NCBI GenBank assembly: GCA_963675925.2
Contig: CAXXIB010000002.1
Location: 143,507 to 207,506, forward strand
Origin: CAXXOK01 sp963675925
GTDB taxonomy: Bacteria; Bacillota; Clostridia; Christensenellales; Aristaeellaceae
DNA length: 64,000 bases
Reading direction: 5' to 3'
Shown here: positions 23,199-32,066 of the stretch, piece by piece
How positions within the stretch are numbered: the first letter of the stretch is position 1
How the letters are laid out: each line of letters opens with the position of its first letter
Notes under the pieces: model-generated
Databases searched by the model: none
What the model saw: the letters and a program-made list of their open reading frames with translations, nothing else
What the model was told of the DNA's origin: nothing
Position numbers and translations under genes: made by a program

Positions 23199-25121
23199 TT
23201 ACTCGCCGTCCGCTTCCTGTAAGGTTTCCTCGGCCTCTTCCAGGGCCGTATACAGCGCAGGCATTTGCTCCTGCGCTTTTTGATATTGCAACGAAAGCTC
23301 GATCAGTTTTTCCTGATCGGCACAGATCGCCGGATCGGCCATCTGCTCTTCCAGCGCTGCCATATGTTTTTCACTGGCAAGTATGGCATCTTCAGCCGCG
23401 GTCACGGCAGCTTTCAGCAGCCGCAGCTGTGCGCCCTGCCTGCGCTCTTTTTTTCTGTCCTTGATGACGGCTGTACGGGTTTGGCCTTCGTCGGTTGTCT
23501 CCGGCGGAACGGGCCGTTCCCGCGCTAGCAGATAATCATCAAAATTGCCGGGGTATACGGTAATGCCATCGTTTGACATCACCATCACATGGTCGGCAAA
23601 GCGGTTGACAAAATAGCGGTCGTGGCTGATGGCAAATATGACACCCGGGAACGCCGAAAGCGCATCTTCCAGCACCTCGCAGCTGTCCATGTCCAGGTGG
23701 TTGGTCGGTTCGTCCAGCAGCAGAAAGTTATCCTTGCGCAGCATCAGCTTGGTCAGCGCTACACGGCCGCGCTCGCCACCTGAAAGCGATGCAATTTTCG
23801 AAAACACATCATCCCCTGTGAACAGAAACTGCCCCAGGGCTGTACGTACCCGGCTCTGCTCCATCGACGGGAAGCTGCGCCAGACCTCCTCCAGCACGGT
23901 GTTTGACAGCGTCAAGTCCTGCTGGTGCTGGTCGTAGTAGCCGATATCCACATTCGTGCCAAAGCGCACGGTGCCGGTATCCGGCGTATCTTTACGGTTG
24001 AGGATTTTAAACAGCGTGGTCTTGCCAACGCCGTTGGAGCCGATCAGCGCTACACGGTCGCCCGCCCGCAGCTTGAAGCTGATATCCCGGAACACGGGCT
24101 TGCCGCTGAACTTTTTAGACAGCCCTTTTACTTCCAGTGCATCGCTGCCCATGCGGCGGCGTGCATCAAAGGAAAAGTGTACACTGCGCTCTTCTTCCGG
24201 CTTTTCCAGTCTTTCCACCTTATCCAGCCGCTTTTGCCGGGATTCGGCGGCGCGGATAGACTTTTCACGGTTGAAGCTGCGGTAGCGGGCGATAATCGCC
24301 TGCTCGCGCTCGATCTCCTTTTGCTGCAAATGAAATGCTTTGATTCGCGCATCAAATTCCGCAGTGCGTTTTTCCATATACTGCGTATAGTTGCCTGTGT
24401 ATTTGTACATCCGCCCGCCCAGAATCTCCCCCATGGTATCGCAAACATGGTCGAGGAAATAGCGGTCATGGCTGATGAGCAGCAGCGTGCCCTTGTATTC
24501 CGTTAAATAATTTTGCAGCCATTCAATGGCGTTTAAGTCCAGGTGATTGGTCGGTTCATCCATCAGCAGCACATCAGGCTTTTGCAACAGCAGCTTGGCC
24601 AGTGACAGGCGCGTACGCTCGCCGCCCGACAGGGTTTTTACCTTGCGGTGATACATCAGCCTATCGATACCCAACCCGCTTAACTTGCCGGTAATCTCGC
24701 CCTCGTAGGCGTAGCCTTCCAGCCTGTTAAATTCTTCGGTTAGTTTATAATACTCATCCGACAGGCGCAAAGCAACCTGCTCGTCTTTGTTTTCGGCCAT
24801 CGTATGTTCCAAATCGCGCATGCGCTTTTCAAGCGTAGTCACGCGCTCAAACACACGCAGCATGGCATCCCAAACGGTGTCCTCCGGCGCAATGTCATCA
24901 ATCTGCGCCAGGTAGCCCAGCTTCAGGCCCCGGTTCATGTGAACGGCACCCTCATCGGGTGTTTGTTCGCCGGTCAGTATGCGCATCAGCGTGGTTTTTC
25001 CGCTGCCGTTGGCACCGATCAAGCCCATTTTTTCGCCTTTTTGAACGGAAAACGTTACTTCGCGCAGTATCTGGTCAATGCCGAAGCTTTTCTTTACGTT
25101 TTCCACAGATATCAGGATCAT
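23199..25121 (-). CDS. ABC-F family ATPase
   Basis: A 640-residue soluble protein with two ABC ATPase domains and no membrane segment. Walker A motifs are GANGSGKT and GSNGVGKT; signature motifs are SGGERTRLSLAKLLL and SGGERGRVALTKLML; Walker B motifs are LLMDEPTNHLD and LLLDEPTNHLD. The linker between the domains is basic and helical, and a coiled-coil tail (AAVTAAEDAILASEKHMAALEEQM) is present. ABC-F proteins act on the ribosome and some protect it from antibiotics. Sequence does not tell which role applies. The long open frame begins upstream, but the ATG at 25121 matches the family start (MILISVENVKKSFG) and has an AAAGGGTG box. Confidence 0.93.
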   Translation of the reverse strand: MILISVENVKKSFGIDQILREVTFSVQKGEKMGLIGANGSGKTTLMRILTGEQTPDEGAVHMNRGLKLGYLAQIDDIAPEDTVWDAMLRVFERVTTLEKRMRDLEHTMAENKDEQVALRLSDEYYKLTEEFNRLEGYAYEGEITGKLSGLGIDRLMYHRKVKTLSGGERTRLSLAKLLLQKPDVLLMDEPTNHLDLNAIEWLQNYLTEYKGTLLLISHDRYFLDHVCDTMGEILGGRMYKYTGNYTQYMEKRTAEFDARIKAFHLQQKEIEREQAIIARYRSFNREKSIRAAESRQKRLDKVERLEKPEEERSVHFSFDARRRMGSDALEVKGLSKKFSGKPVFRDISFKLRAGDRVALIGSNGVGKTTLFKILNRKDTPDTGTVRFGTNVDIGYYDQHQQDLTLSNTVLEEVWRSFPSMEQSRVRTALGQFLFTGDDVFSKIASLSGGERGRVALTKLMLRKDNFLLLDEPTNHLDMDSCEVLEDALSAFPGVIFAISHDRYFVNRFADHVMVMSNDGITVYPGNFDDYLLARERPVPPETTDEGQTRTAVIKDRKKERRQGAQLRLLKAAVTAAEDAILASEKHMAALEEQMADPAICADQEKLIELSLQYQKAQEQMPALYTALEEAEETLQEADGE

Positions 25122-25289
25122 GATCGTGCACCCTTTCGCTATTTGGCTTTCAGAGTATATCACAAAAGACAGCCGGGTGCATATGGCACTATACAGAATA
25201 GGGTTGCTGGTGTAAAATAGAAAGCGAATGTTCATGTTTTCCATACACAATCTTACGCTTCACCGCAAAGACAACCGGGAGGAATAAGC

Positions 25290-28200
25290 GTGAAAATCGA
25301 TCTGACTTGTCCGGTAGAGCTGTGGAAGTACACTTTGCCTGATGAGCGCACCAAGCAATGTAGCTTCGTTCTCAACAACGTTAGCCAAAAAAACGTTGTG
25401 TCTGTGCAGATTACCCTGACCAGCTACGGCAATCAGGAGTTTGTCCTGCACAAGCAAACCGACCGCCTGCCCGTGGCCGATGCGCCGCCGGGTAAGCCCT
25501 TTACTGTGTCTATGCTGCCCACCGAGTGGGGCCCTGTACAAAGCGTGGACCTAGTGATTGAAAAAGTCTGGTTTGCGGATGCCACCGTCTGGCGGCGCGG
25601 CAATGCGCTTGTTGTCGAGTACGAAACCAATGCCCTGCCGGGCGGCCGAAAGCTGGATCAGCTTCGTTTTGTCGCCGGGGAGGATGCCGTAGGCTATCCG
25701 CAGATGACCGAGCAAGTATGGCTGTGTGTTTGCGGACGGCCCAACGACATCAAATCCGACCGTTGCTGCCGCTGCAAGCGCTGGCGCGATACGGTGTTTG
25801 CTTCCTACACAACCGATAATGTAGAAAACCTGATTGCCGCACACGAGCAAAAGCTGAACGCCGTTGCCCAGTCCGCACGCGAAGAAGCCAACCGCGTTGC
25901 CCAGCATCAGGATGTACTGCGCCACAGATCCGTACGCAGGCGGCGGGCGATGTTCATCACACTGGTTGCGGTGCTGCTTTTAGCCGGCATTGCCTCTGCC
26001 ACCATATTCTGGGCATTGCCCACGTACCATTACAACCAGGCAACTTCCTTGCTAACTGAAGGTAAGTACGACGAGGCCCGTGCCGCGTTTCAGGACATTG
26101 GCGATTATCGCGATGCCGCCACCATGGTACTGGAAAGCGATTACAGGAAAGCACAATCCCTGCTGGATCAGGGTGAATATGCCGATGCCGCAACCCTGTA
26201 CGCTGCCCTTGCCGACTACAAGGACAGCAGCGATCAGGCACAGTTTGCGCAGTACAGCATTGCTCAAAACAGTTTCGCAGATGAAGACTATACACTGGCC
26301 GCCAGCCAGTTCCAGGCGCTGTCCGGCTATCAGGACAGCGACACAATGGCACAGGAAAGCCTGTACCAGCAAGCAACGACATTGTTTGAAGGCGGAGATA
26401 CGCAAGAGGCACGCACGCTGTTTGCCGGTTTGGACGACTACAAAGATGCGCAAGCCCAAGTCGCCGCGTGCGATTACATTCTTGCGCAGGCCGCCTTTAC
26501 CGCAGGCGAGTATGCACAGGCCGCCGAGATATTTGAGTCCATTCAGGACAGCATAGACATCGGTACCCAGCTACAGGAAACGTACTACCTCTTAGGCAAG
26601 CAAAAACAGGAGGAAGGCAGTTTCGAAGAGGCCGGAAAACTGTTTTTAAAAGCCGGTGAGTATGAAGATGCCCGCATCCTGGCCAATGCCAGCCTGTATT
26701 TTCTAGCGGTAGAGCATTTCGACAATCAGGAATTTGCCAAAGCCGCCGAGCTGTTCCAGAGCGTTATCCCGTATCTGGACTCGGAAACCCGCTACTGGGA
26801 AAGCGTATACCAGCAGGGGTTGGTGTATGAGTTGTCCGGTAACTCTGCAGACGCCATCGCCCTGTACGAGACGATTCCTCTGCATGCTGAGGCCGCCGCC
26901 AAGGTCAACGCTTATCACTACGGACTGGCAGAAGCCGCCCTGGCACAAGGCGACACCGAGACGGCCACTGCGGAGTTCACCCTAGCAGGTGACTATCAGG
27001 ACGCGAAAGAACAGATTACAGCCATCCGCTACAAGAAAGCCGAAAGCGCATTGGCCGATGAGGATTATGAAACGGCCGCCAAGCTGTATGAAGAACTGGG
27101 CCCATACCAGGACAGCGAGGACAAGAAAAACCAGGCCGAGTATCGCCTGGCCGAAGCCACGCTGGCTGCTGGCGACTATACACAGGCTGCTGCGTTGTTC
27201 CAGTCGCTGGGCACATACAGCGACAGTGACGATAAAGCCAAGCAGGCACAGTATACACAGGCAAAAACTGTGCTGGACGCGCAGGACTATGCCCAAGCCG
27301 CGCCCCTGTTTGAAGCACTGGGCGACTATGAAGACAGTGCTAACTTAGCCCTGCAAGCGCGTTACAGCCTTGCCGAAGCCGCACTAGAAACAAAGGACTA
27401 TGATAGCGCGATCGCGCTGTTTACCGCGCTGGACCCTTATTCCGACAGCGCAGACAAGGCCAACCAGGCGCGCTACGAGCAGGCGCAAGCAGCACTGACC
27501 ACTGAAGCGTACGAAACGGCGATCACGCTGTTTTCGGCGATAGAATCCTATCAGGACAGCGCAGATAAAATCCTGCAGGCGCGTTATGCACTAGCACAGG
27601 CAGCGCTGGCAGCCGGGAGCACAGACGAAGCCATTGCGCTGTTTTCGCAGTTGGGCGACTATCAGGACAGCCAGGAAACCCTACAGCAACTGCAATATAC
27701 GGCCGGCAGCGAGGCGATGACTACCCAGGCATACGACAAGGCGATTGTCGCCTTTGCCGCGCTGGGAGACTATCGGGACAGCCAGACACAGCTGGAACAG
27801 GCCATCTACCAGTGGGGGCTGAGCCTGAAAACATCCGGTGATACCGAAACGGCCATCGCACTGCTAGACGATTTACCCAAGGAAACGGCGGCAAGGCAGC
27901 TGGTTGCCGACTTTACCCTATCCGAAGCCCTGCGGCTAAAACAAGCAGGCGACCTCGAAACCGCCGCTATGCTGCTGCAAGCCCTGTCAGATCGCGCAGA
28001 CGCGCACGATGCACTCAGCGCAACCAACTATGAGCTGCTGCTGGGCAGCTGGAAGGCCGAGCGTGGTATCGCTGAATTTGCCCAAGACAACAGCTATAGT
28101 ATTCTGAGCGAGTCCGGCTTCTTCAATACCGATGGCATGACCCTGTCCACCGGGGACACGCCCGGCTCCGTTTCCCCCGCCTATACCATTAACACCCTCA

Positions 28201-28304
28201 CCAATACCGCGCTTTCGCTCTCACCCGTCGACGATGCTGCAACCGTTTACAGCTTCGAGCGGATGACCCCGGAGGATGTACAGGATGATCCGGCAGGCGA
28301 ATGA
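25290..28304 (+). CDS. large membrane protein with about 18 TPR-like repeats
   Basis: A 1004-residue protein. The N-terminal domain (about 1-140) is beta-rich and unrecognised. A four-cysteine zinc-ribbon-like knuckle (CVCGRPND...CCRCKRW) follows at about 145-170, then one transmembrane segment (about 225-245). The rest is roughly 18 repeats of 31-36 residues with the core pattern YxxAxxLFxxLGDYxDSxxxxxxAxY, and a short C-terminal domain. This repeat class is common in Clostridia and is TPR-like, usually a protein-binding scaffold. The start is GTG with GGGAGGA 6 nt upstream. Orientation predicts the zinc knuckle inside and the repeats outside. It overlaps the acyltransferase start by 20 bp. 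Confidence 0.85.
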   Translation: MKIDLTCPVELWKYTLPDERTKQCSFVLNNVSQKNVVSVQITLTSYGNQEFVLHKQTDRLPVADAPPGKPFTVSMLPTEWGPVQSVDLVIEKVWFADATVWRRGNALVVEYETNALPGGRKLDQLRFVAGEDAVGYPQMTEQVWLCVCGRPNDIKSDRCCRCKRWRDTVFASYTTDNVENLIAAHEQKLNAVAQSAREEANRVAQHQDVLRHRSVRRRRAMFITLVAVLLLAGIASATIFWALPTYHYNQATSLLTEGKYDEARAAFQDIGDYRDAATMVLESDYRKAQSLLDQGEYADAATLYAALADYKDSSDQAQFAQYSIAQNSFADEDYTLAASQFQALSGYQDSDTMAQESLYQQATTLFEGGDTQEARTLFAGLDDYKDAQAQVAACDYILAQAAFTAGEYAQAAEIFESIQDSIDIGTQLQETYYLLGKQKQEEGSFEEAGKLFLKAGEYEDARILANASLYFLAVEHFDNQEFAKAAELFQSVIPYLDSETRYWESVYQQGLVYELSGNSADAIALYETIPLHAEAAAKVNAYHYGLAEAALAQGDTETATAEFTLAGDYQDAKEQITAIRYKKAESALADEDYETAAKLYEELGPYQDSEDKKNQAEYRLAEATLAAGDYTQAAALFQSLGTYSDSDDKAKQAQYTQAKTVLDAQDYAQAAPLFEALGDYEDSANLALQARYSLAEAALETKDYDSAIALFTALDPYSDSADKANQARYEQAQAALTTEAYETAITLFSAIESYQDSADKILQARYALAQAALAAGSTDEAIALFSQLGDYQDSQETLQQLQYTAGSEAMTTQAYDKAIVAFAALGDYRDSQTQLEQAIYQWGLSLKTSGDTETAIALLDDLPKETAARQLVADFTLSEALRLKQAGDLETAAMLLQALSDRADAHDALSATNYELLLGSWKAERGIAEFAQDNSYSILSESGFFNTDGMTLSTGDTPGSVSPAYTINTLTNTALSLSPVDDAATVYSFERMTPEDVQDDPAGE

Positions 28305-29496
28305 ACAAAACAAACTGACCATCGGTGTTTTGTATGGGTTTCGCGCACTGATGGTTTTGTTTGTGTGCAATTACCATTTCTGGCAGCAGAGTTGGCTTGC
28401 CCAACAGGTAACTATCGCAGGAACCCCGTTCAGTTTTGATTTTTTCACGCGCTCCAGCTACCTGTTTGTGGAAGTGATGATTTTGCTTAGCGGGTTTCTG
28501 CTTTATCTGCCCCATGCGCAGGCAGCGGACGAGGGCACCCTGCCGCCCACAACACGGGTCTTTTATCAAAAGCGCTTCATGCGCATTGTCCCCTCGTACC
28601 TCGTGTCCGTTTTGCTTATCTTCCTGCTGGTTATGCTAAACGGCGGGTATACTAGCACCGGCACGGCCGCACTGGACCTTGCAACGCACCTGACCTTCAC
28701 CTTCACCTTCTTTCAAAGCACCTATCTGTTCACCCCGCTTAACGGTGTGCTATGGACCCTTGCCATCGAGGTGCAGTTCTATCTACTGTTTCCCCTCATT
28801 GTCCGCTGGATGCGGCATCGACCCGCCACCACGCTGCTGCTCATGTCCGGCACAGGGCTCTTGTTCCGGGCGGCGTTCGGCCTTACGCAAACCAACCTGA
28901 CCATGCTGGTCAATCAGCTTCCGTCATTTATGGATGTCTATGCGCTGGGCATGCTCGGCGCGATCCTCTACGTCCGCTTGTGCCGCCTGGCAAAGCACCG
29001 CAGCTTCAAGCTGTGGGCTGCCGGGCTTTCGGTTCCCCTGTTCCTGCTTTGTCTGTTTATGCTGACCCGTATTCTTCGGCTTCAGTCTTTCTACAGCACT
29101 AGGGACCTGCTCTCGCTGCACCTGTCGCAGTGGATGATGCGGCTTCCGCTTGCCTTGACCATGCTCACGGCGATGCTTTCGGCCGCATTCCTGCCGCACA
29201 TACTGCAAAAACTGCTGGATAACAGGCTGATGCGGTTTTTATCGGTCATCTCCCTCAACCTGTACATCTGGCATCAGGTGCTGGCGGCTAATGTCATCCG
29301 CCCGCTGTTTCCCGCCAGCCTTCAACAAGAACCCACCCTGCAAATACCCTATACGCTCACCTGTTATTCGCTTGCCATCCTAACGGCCATGGTGTTCACC
29401 TATGGGGTTGAAAAACCGGCAGCGAAATGGCTACAAAAACGATTCTACAAAAAAGGAGAGTCCCTACATGAAAGACCCCCGATTACAACAACTTAG
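28285..29496 (+). CDS. acyltransferase family 3 membrane protein (OafA/YrhL-like)
   Basis: A 403-residue integral membrane protein with about ten hydrophobic segments. The family's early Arg...His pattern is present in GFRALMVLFVCNYHFW, and VLWTLAIEVQFYLLFPLI is the typical internal block. These enzymes acylate surface sugars or lipids. The ATG at 28285 is chosen because GGAGG (28271-28275) lies 9 nt before it, while it would abut the ATG at 28276. The start lies inside the end of the repeat-protein gene and the end overlaps the aminopeptidase start by 29 bp, so the three genes are tightly coupled. Confidence 0.87.
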   Translation: MIRQANEQNKLTIGVLYGFRALMVLFVCNYHFWQQSWLAQQVTIAGTPFSFDFFTRSSYLFVEVMILLSGFLLYLPHAQAADEGTLPPTTRVFYQKRFMRIVPSYLVSVLLIFLLVMLNGGYTSTGTAALDLATHLTFTFTFFQSTYLFTPLNGVLWTLAIEVQFYLLFPLIVRWMRHRPATTLLLMSGTGLLFRAAFGLTQTNLTMLVNQLPSFMDVYALGMLGAILYVRLCRLAKHRSFKLWAAGLSVPLFLLCLFMLTRILRLQSFYSTRDLLSLHLSQWMMRLPLALTMLTAMLSAAFLPHILQKLLDNRLMRFLSVISLNLYIWHQVLAANVIRPLFPASLQQEPTLQIPYTLTCYSLAILTAMVFTYGVEKPAAKWLQKRFYKKGESLHERPPITTT

Positions 29497-30583
29497 CCAA
29501 CAGCTGATCCGGTACTCCTGCGAGCTTAAACCCGGTGAAAACATTTTAATCGAGCTATTCGGCGATATGCCAGAGTTTGCTCTTGCCCTGCTGGACGCTG
29601 TGTACGAAGCGGGCGGTGTGCCCTTTGTGTGTCACCGCGATATGCAGGTACGCCGCCGCATGATGCAGGGCGCAACCGCTGCGCAGTATGCCATCGAGGC
29701 CAAAAACGATTCGGATTTGATGCAGCAAATGCAGGCATACCTGGGCATCCGCGCGGCTGACAACGGGTATGAGTTATCCGCCGTCAGTGCCGAGCAAATG
29801 GCCCTGTACAATAAAGAATACTCCCACCCTGTGCACGGACAGATTCGCATACCGGACACGCGCTGGTGTGTGCTGCGCTACCCCAACAATGCCATGGCAC
29901 AGAGCGCGCAGATGAGCACAGAAGCGTTTGAAGACTACTATTTCAGCGTCTGCAATCTGGACTATTCCAAGCTTTCCAAGGCCATGGAAGCACTCAAGGC
30001 GCGCATGGACAAAGCAGACAAGGTACACATCATCGGCCCGGATACCGACCTGAGCTTCTCCATCAAAGACATCCCCACCATCATCTGCGATGGCAAGCTG
30101 AACATTCCCGACGGCGAAGTGTACACCGCCCCGGTGAAAAATTCCATCAACGGCACCTTGCGCTACAATACCGAGAGCCTGTACCTGGGCAAGGTATATA
30201 CAGACATTCGCTTTACCTTCAAAGATGGTAAAATTGTGGACGCCAGCTGTAACGATACCGAGGGCTTGAACAAAATCCTTGATACGGATGAAGGCGCACG
30301 CTACATTGGTGAGTTCGCCTTTGGTGTCAACCCGTTTGTGCTCACGCCCATCCGCGATACGCTGTTTGATGAGAAGATTGCCGGGTCCTTCCACTTTACC
30401 CCCGGTTCCAGCTACGACGATGCCTTCAACGGCAATAAGTCCGCCATTCACTGGGATATCGTTGCTATCCAGCGTCCGGAGTACGGCGGTGGCGAGATCT
30501 ATTTAGACGGCGAGCTCATCCGCAAGGACGGCCTGTTCGTCACCCCTGATTTGCTCCCGTTGAACCCCGACGCGTTCCGGTAA
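29468..30583 (+). CDS. M29 family aminopeptidase (AmpS/PepS-like)
   Basis: A 371-residue cytosolic metallopeptidase. M29 features include the N-terminal LVRYSCELKPGENILIE-like block, GDTDLSF-like GPDTDLSFSI, DGEVYTAPV with metal-ligand Glu, GEFAFGVNP, and IHWDIV near the end. Length is slightly under the usual 400-410. AAAAGGAGAG at 29450-29459 fixes the ATG at 29468, inside the last 29 bp of the acyltransferase gene. Confidence 0.9.
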   Translation: MKDPRLQQLSQQLIRYSCELKPGENILIELFGDMPEFALALLDAVYEAGGVPFVCHRDMQVRRRMMQGATAAQYAIEAKNDSDLMQQMQAYLGIRAADNGYELSAVSAEQMALYNKEYSHPVHGQIRIPDTRWCVLRYPNNAMAQSAQMSTEAFEDYYFSVCNLDYSKLSKAMEALKARMDKADKVHIIGPDTDLSFSIKDIPTIICDGKLNIPDGEVYTAPVKNSINGTLRYNTESLYLGKVYTDIRFTFKDGKIVDASCNDTEGLNKILDTDEGARYIGEFAFGVNPFVLTPIRDTLFDEKIAGSFHFTPGSSYDDAFNGNKSAIHWDIVAIQRPEYGGGEIYLDGELIRKDGLFVTPDLLPLNPDAFR

Positions 30584-30586
30584 TCC

Positions 30587-31129
30587 GTGAGCGATTATCA
30601 AGTCACGCTGCACGCATTCGTCTCCCTGCGGCGCGAACTACAAGGCAAAATACTGGATATCGGCGGTGGCGGCGAGGGTATTATCGGTCGTATATATCAA
30701 AAGCAGGTGCTGGCGATCGATAACCGGCAGGATGAGCTGGACGAAGCCCCGGACGGGTTTGAAAAGCAGCGCATGGATGCAGCCGACCTTCGCTTTGCAG
30801 AGGCAAGCTTTGATGCTGTAACGGCCTTTTTCAGTGTGATGTACTTTCCGGAAGCCACACTGAAAAAAGCACTCTCCGAAGCCTTTCGTGTGCTCAAGCC
30901 CGGCGGCACCCTTTGCCTATGGGACGCTCGCATCGAAAAAGCCGATCCCTTTATCATTGAACTGGATATTGACGCAAACGGCACTGACATTCACACCACC
31001 TACGGCGTGTATCTGGATCACAAACATCAATCCGCCGCTTCTATCCAAGCCCTGTGCCTAAGCTGCGGATTTCAGCTAATCGAGTCCCATCCCGGGGATA
31101 CATTTTACCTTCAATTTCAAAAGCCCTGA
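30587..31129 (+). CDS. class I SAM-dependent methyltransferase
   Basis: A 180-residue protein with the SAM-binding motif I ILDIGGGGEGIIGR, motif II VLAIDNR, and a post-I region RVLKPGGTLCLWD, as in Methyltransf_11 enzymes. Substrate is unknown. The start is GTG, 3 bp after the aminopeptidase stop, without a strong ribosome-binding site, so coupled translation is likely. It is the last gene before the terminator at 31131. Confidence 0.82.
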   Translation: MSDYQVTLHAFVSLRRELQGKILDIGGGGEGIIGRIYQKQVLAIDNRQDELDEAPDGFEKQRMDAADLRFAEASFDAVTAFFSVMYFPEATLKKALSEAFRVLKPGGTLCLWDARIEKADPFIIELDIDANGTDIHTTYGVYLDHKHQSAASIQALCLSCGFQLIESHPGDTFYLQFQKP

Positions 31130-31130
31130 C

Positions 31131-31158
31131 AAAAAAGACCGCTACGGCGGTCTTTTTT
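31131..31158. terminator. bidirectional terminator between methyltransferase and tRNA cluster
   Basis: AAAAAAGACCGC (31131-31142), loop TACG, GCGGTCTTTTTT (31147-31158). The stem is GC-rich and flanked by an A run and a T run, so it can act on both strands: for the plus-strand methyltransferase operon and for the minus-strand tRNA and repeat transcript. Confidence 0.85.
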
Positions 31159-31177
31159 ATTGTATTGCACGCAGCAA

Positions 31178-31556
31178 AGTCCGCGCCCGTACCTCGTCCA
31201 TGCGCCGAGAAACCCGTTTCGAGGCGAGAGGAGGAGCGACGGAGCGGGGTGAGAGATGGCGTTTCTTTGCATAAAGAAACGTCGTCGCGAACTTAGCGAA
31301 GTCCGCGCCCGTATCCCGTCCATGCGCCGAGAAACCTGTTTCGAGGCGAGAGGAGGAGCGACGGAGCGGGGTGAGAGATGACGTTTCTTTACAAAAGAAA
31401 CGTCGTCGCGAACTTAGCGAAGTCCGCGCTCGTACCCCGTCCATGCGCCGAGAAACCCGTTTCGAGGCGAGAGGAGGAGCGACGGAATGAGTGAGAGGTG
31501 ATTTTTATTACAAAATAAAAAGCCGCCGCGAACGATATGTAGTCCGCGACGACGAT
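31178..31556 (-). repeat. three tandem 121-bp repeats with conserved hairpins
   Basis: Three nearly identical units begin at 31178, 31300 and 31421 (lengths 122, 121, 120), and a fourth starts at 31541 but breaks off at the tRNA. Each unit contains GAAAC-GTTTC, a 7-9 bp hairpin with GTTTCTTT/AAAGAAAC, and an arm pair CGCGAACTT/AAGTCCGCG. In unit 3 the second hairpin has changed on both sides to TTTTTATT/AATAAAAA-type arms, keeping pairing. Short frames run through the units but change between them. The repeats lie downstream of three minus-strand tRNA genes and before the terminator at 31131, so they would be part of the tRNA transcript. Confidence 0.85.
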
Positions 31557-31630
<74 letters not shown>

Positions 31631-31674
31631 ATAGTAGAACTCCGGCTGCAGCATGCCGACAGAAAGAAAAAAAG

Positions 31675-31749
31675 TGGAGCGGTAGACGAGATTCGGACTC
31701 GCGACATCCACCTTGGCAAGGTGGCACTCTACCACTGAGCTACTACCGC
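31675..31749 (-). tRNA. tRNA-Gly(GCC)
   Basis: Cloverleaf with acceptor GCGGTAG/CTACCGC, anticodon loop TTGCCAA (anticodon GCC), T arm containing GTCCGAATC, and encoded CCA. It is the middle gene of the minus-strand tRNA cluster, 44 bp before tRNA-Gly(TCC). Confidence 0.96.
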
Positions 31750-31770
31750 ATGCTCCACATAAACCGGGTT

Positions 31771-31855
31771 TGGTGCGGACGAAGAGATTTGAACTCTTAC
31801 GCCTTTTGGGCACTGGAACCTAAATCCAGCGCGTCTGCCATTCCGCCACGCCCGC
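31771..31855 (-). tRNA. tRNA-Leu(TAG)
   Basis: An 85-nt class II tRNA. Acceptor GCGGGCG pairs with CGTCCGC (one G-T pair). The anticodon stem CTGGA/TCCAG holds loop TTTAGGT (anticodon TAG). The long variable arm (GCCCAAAAGGC) is typical of tRNA-Leu, and CCA is encoded. It is the first gene of the tRNA cluster. Confidence 0.96.
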
Positions 31856-32028
31856 AGCACATTCGCCCGATTCAATCGACGCCTGTTTGCGATACGAACG
31901 CTCAAGCGAAGGACGCTATTGTTGCCTTAGCAACGAAGGATATTATACAATAGCGCCTTTCAACTGTCAACGCTTTCCACCCCGGTTGCGCTGTAATTTT
32001 TGAAAATTCCTGTGCTGCCGCGCAAGAA

Positions 32029-32056
32029 GGCCCGCCCAATTTTGTTTGGGCGGGCC
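32029..32056 (-). terminator. terminator after the ABC permease gene
   Basis: GGCCCGCCCAA (32029-32039) and TTGGGCGGGCC (32046-32056) form a perfect 11-bp stem with a 6-nt loop, just downstream of the minus-strand permease stop at 32067. The T tract on the minus strand is short (TTCTT). The 150 bp between here and the tRNA-Leu gene holds no gene I can support. Confidence 0.75.
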
Positions 32057-32066
32057 GGCAAGCATT

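Noticed and set aside
23199..25121. Antibiotic resistance ABC-F protein
   Set aside because: The domain set is general for ABC-F proteins, and nothing in the sequence shows a resistance subtype.
31157..31444. Short protein-coding frames inside the tandem repeats
   Set aside because: The frames change between units while the hairpins are kept, so RNA or DNA structure is the better explanation.
31178..31556. CRISPR array
   Set aside because: Units are about 121 bp and follow each other without unique spacers, and no cas genes are near.
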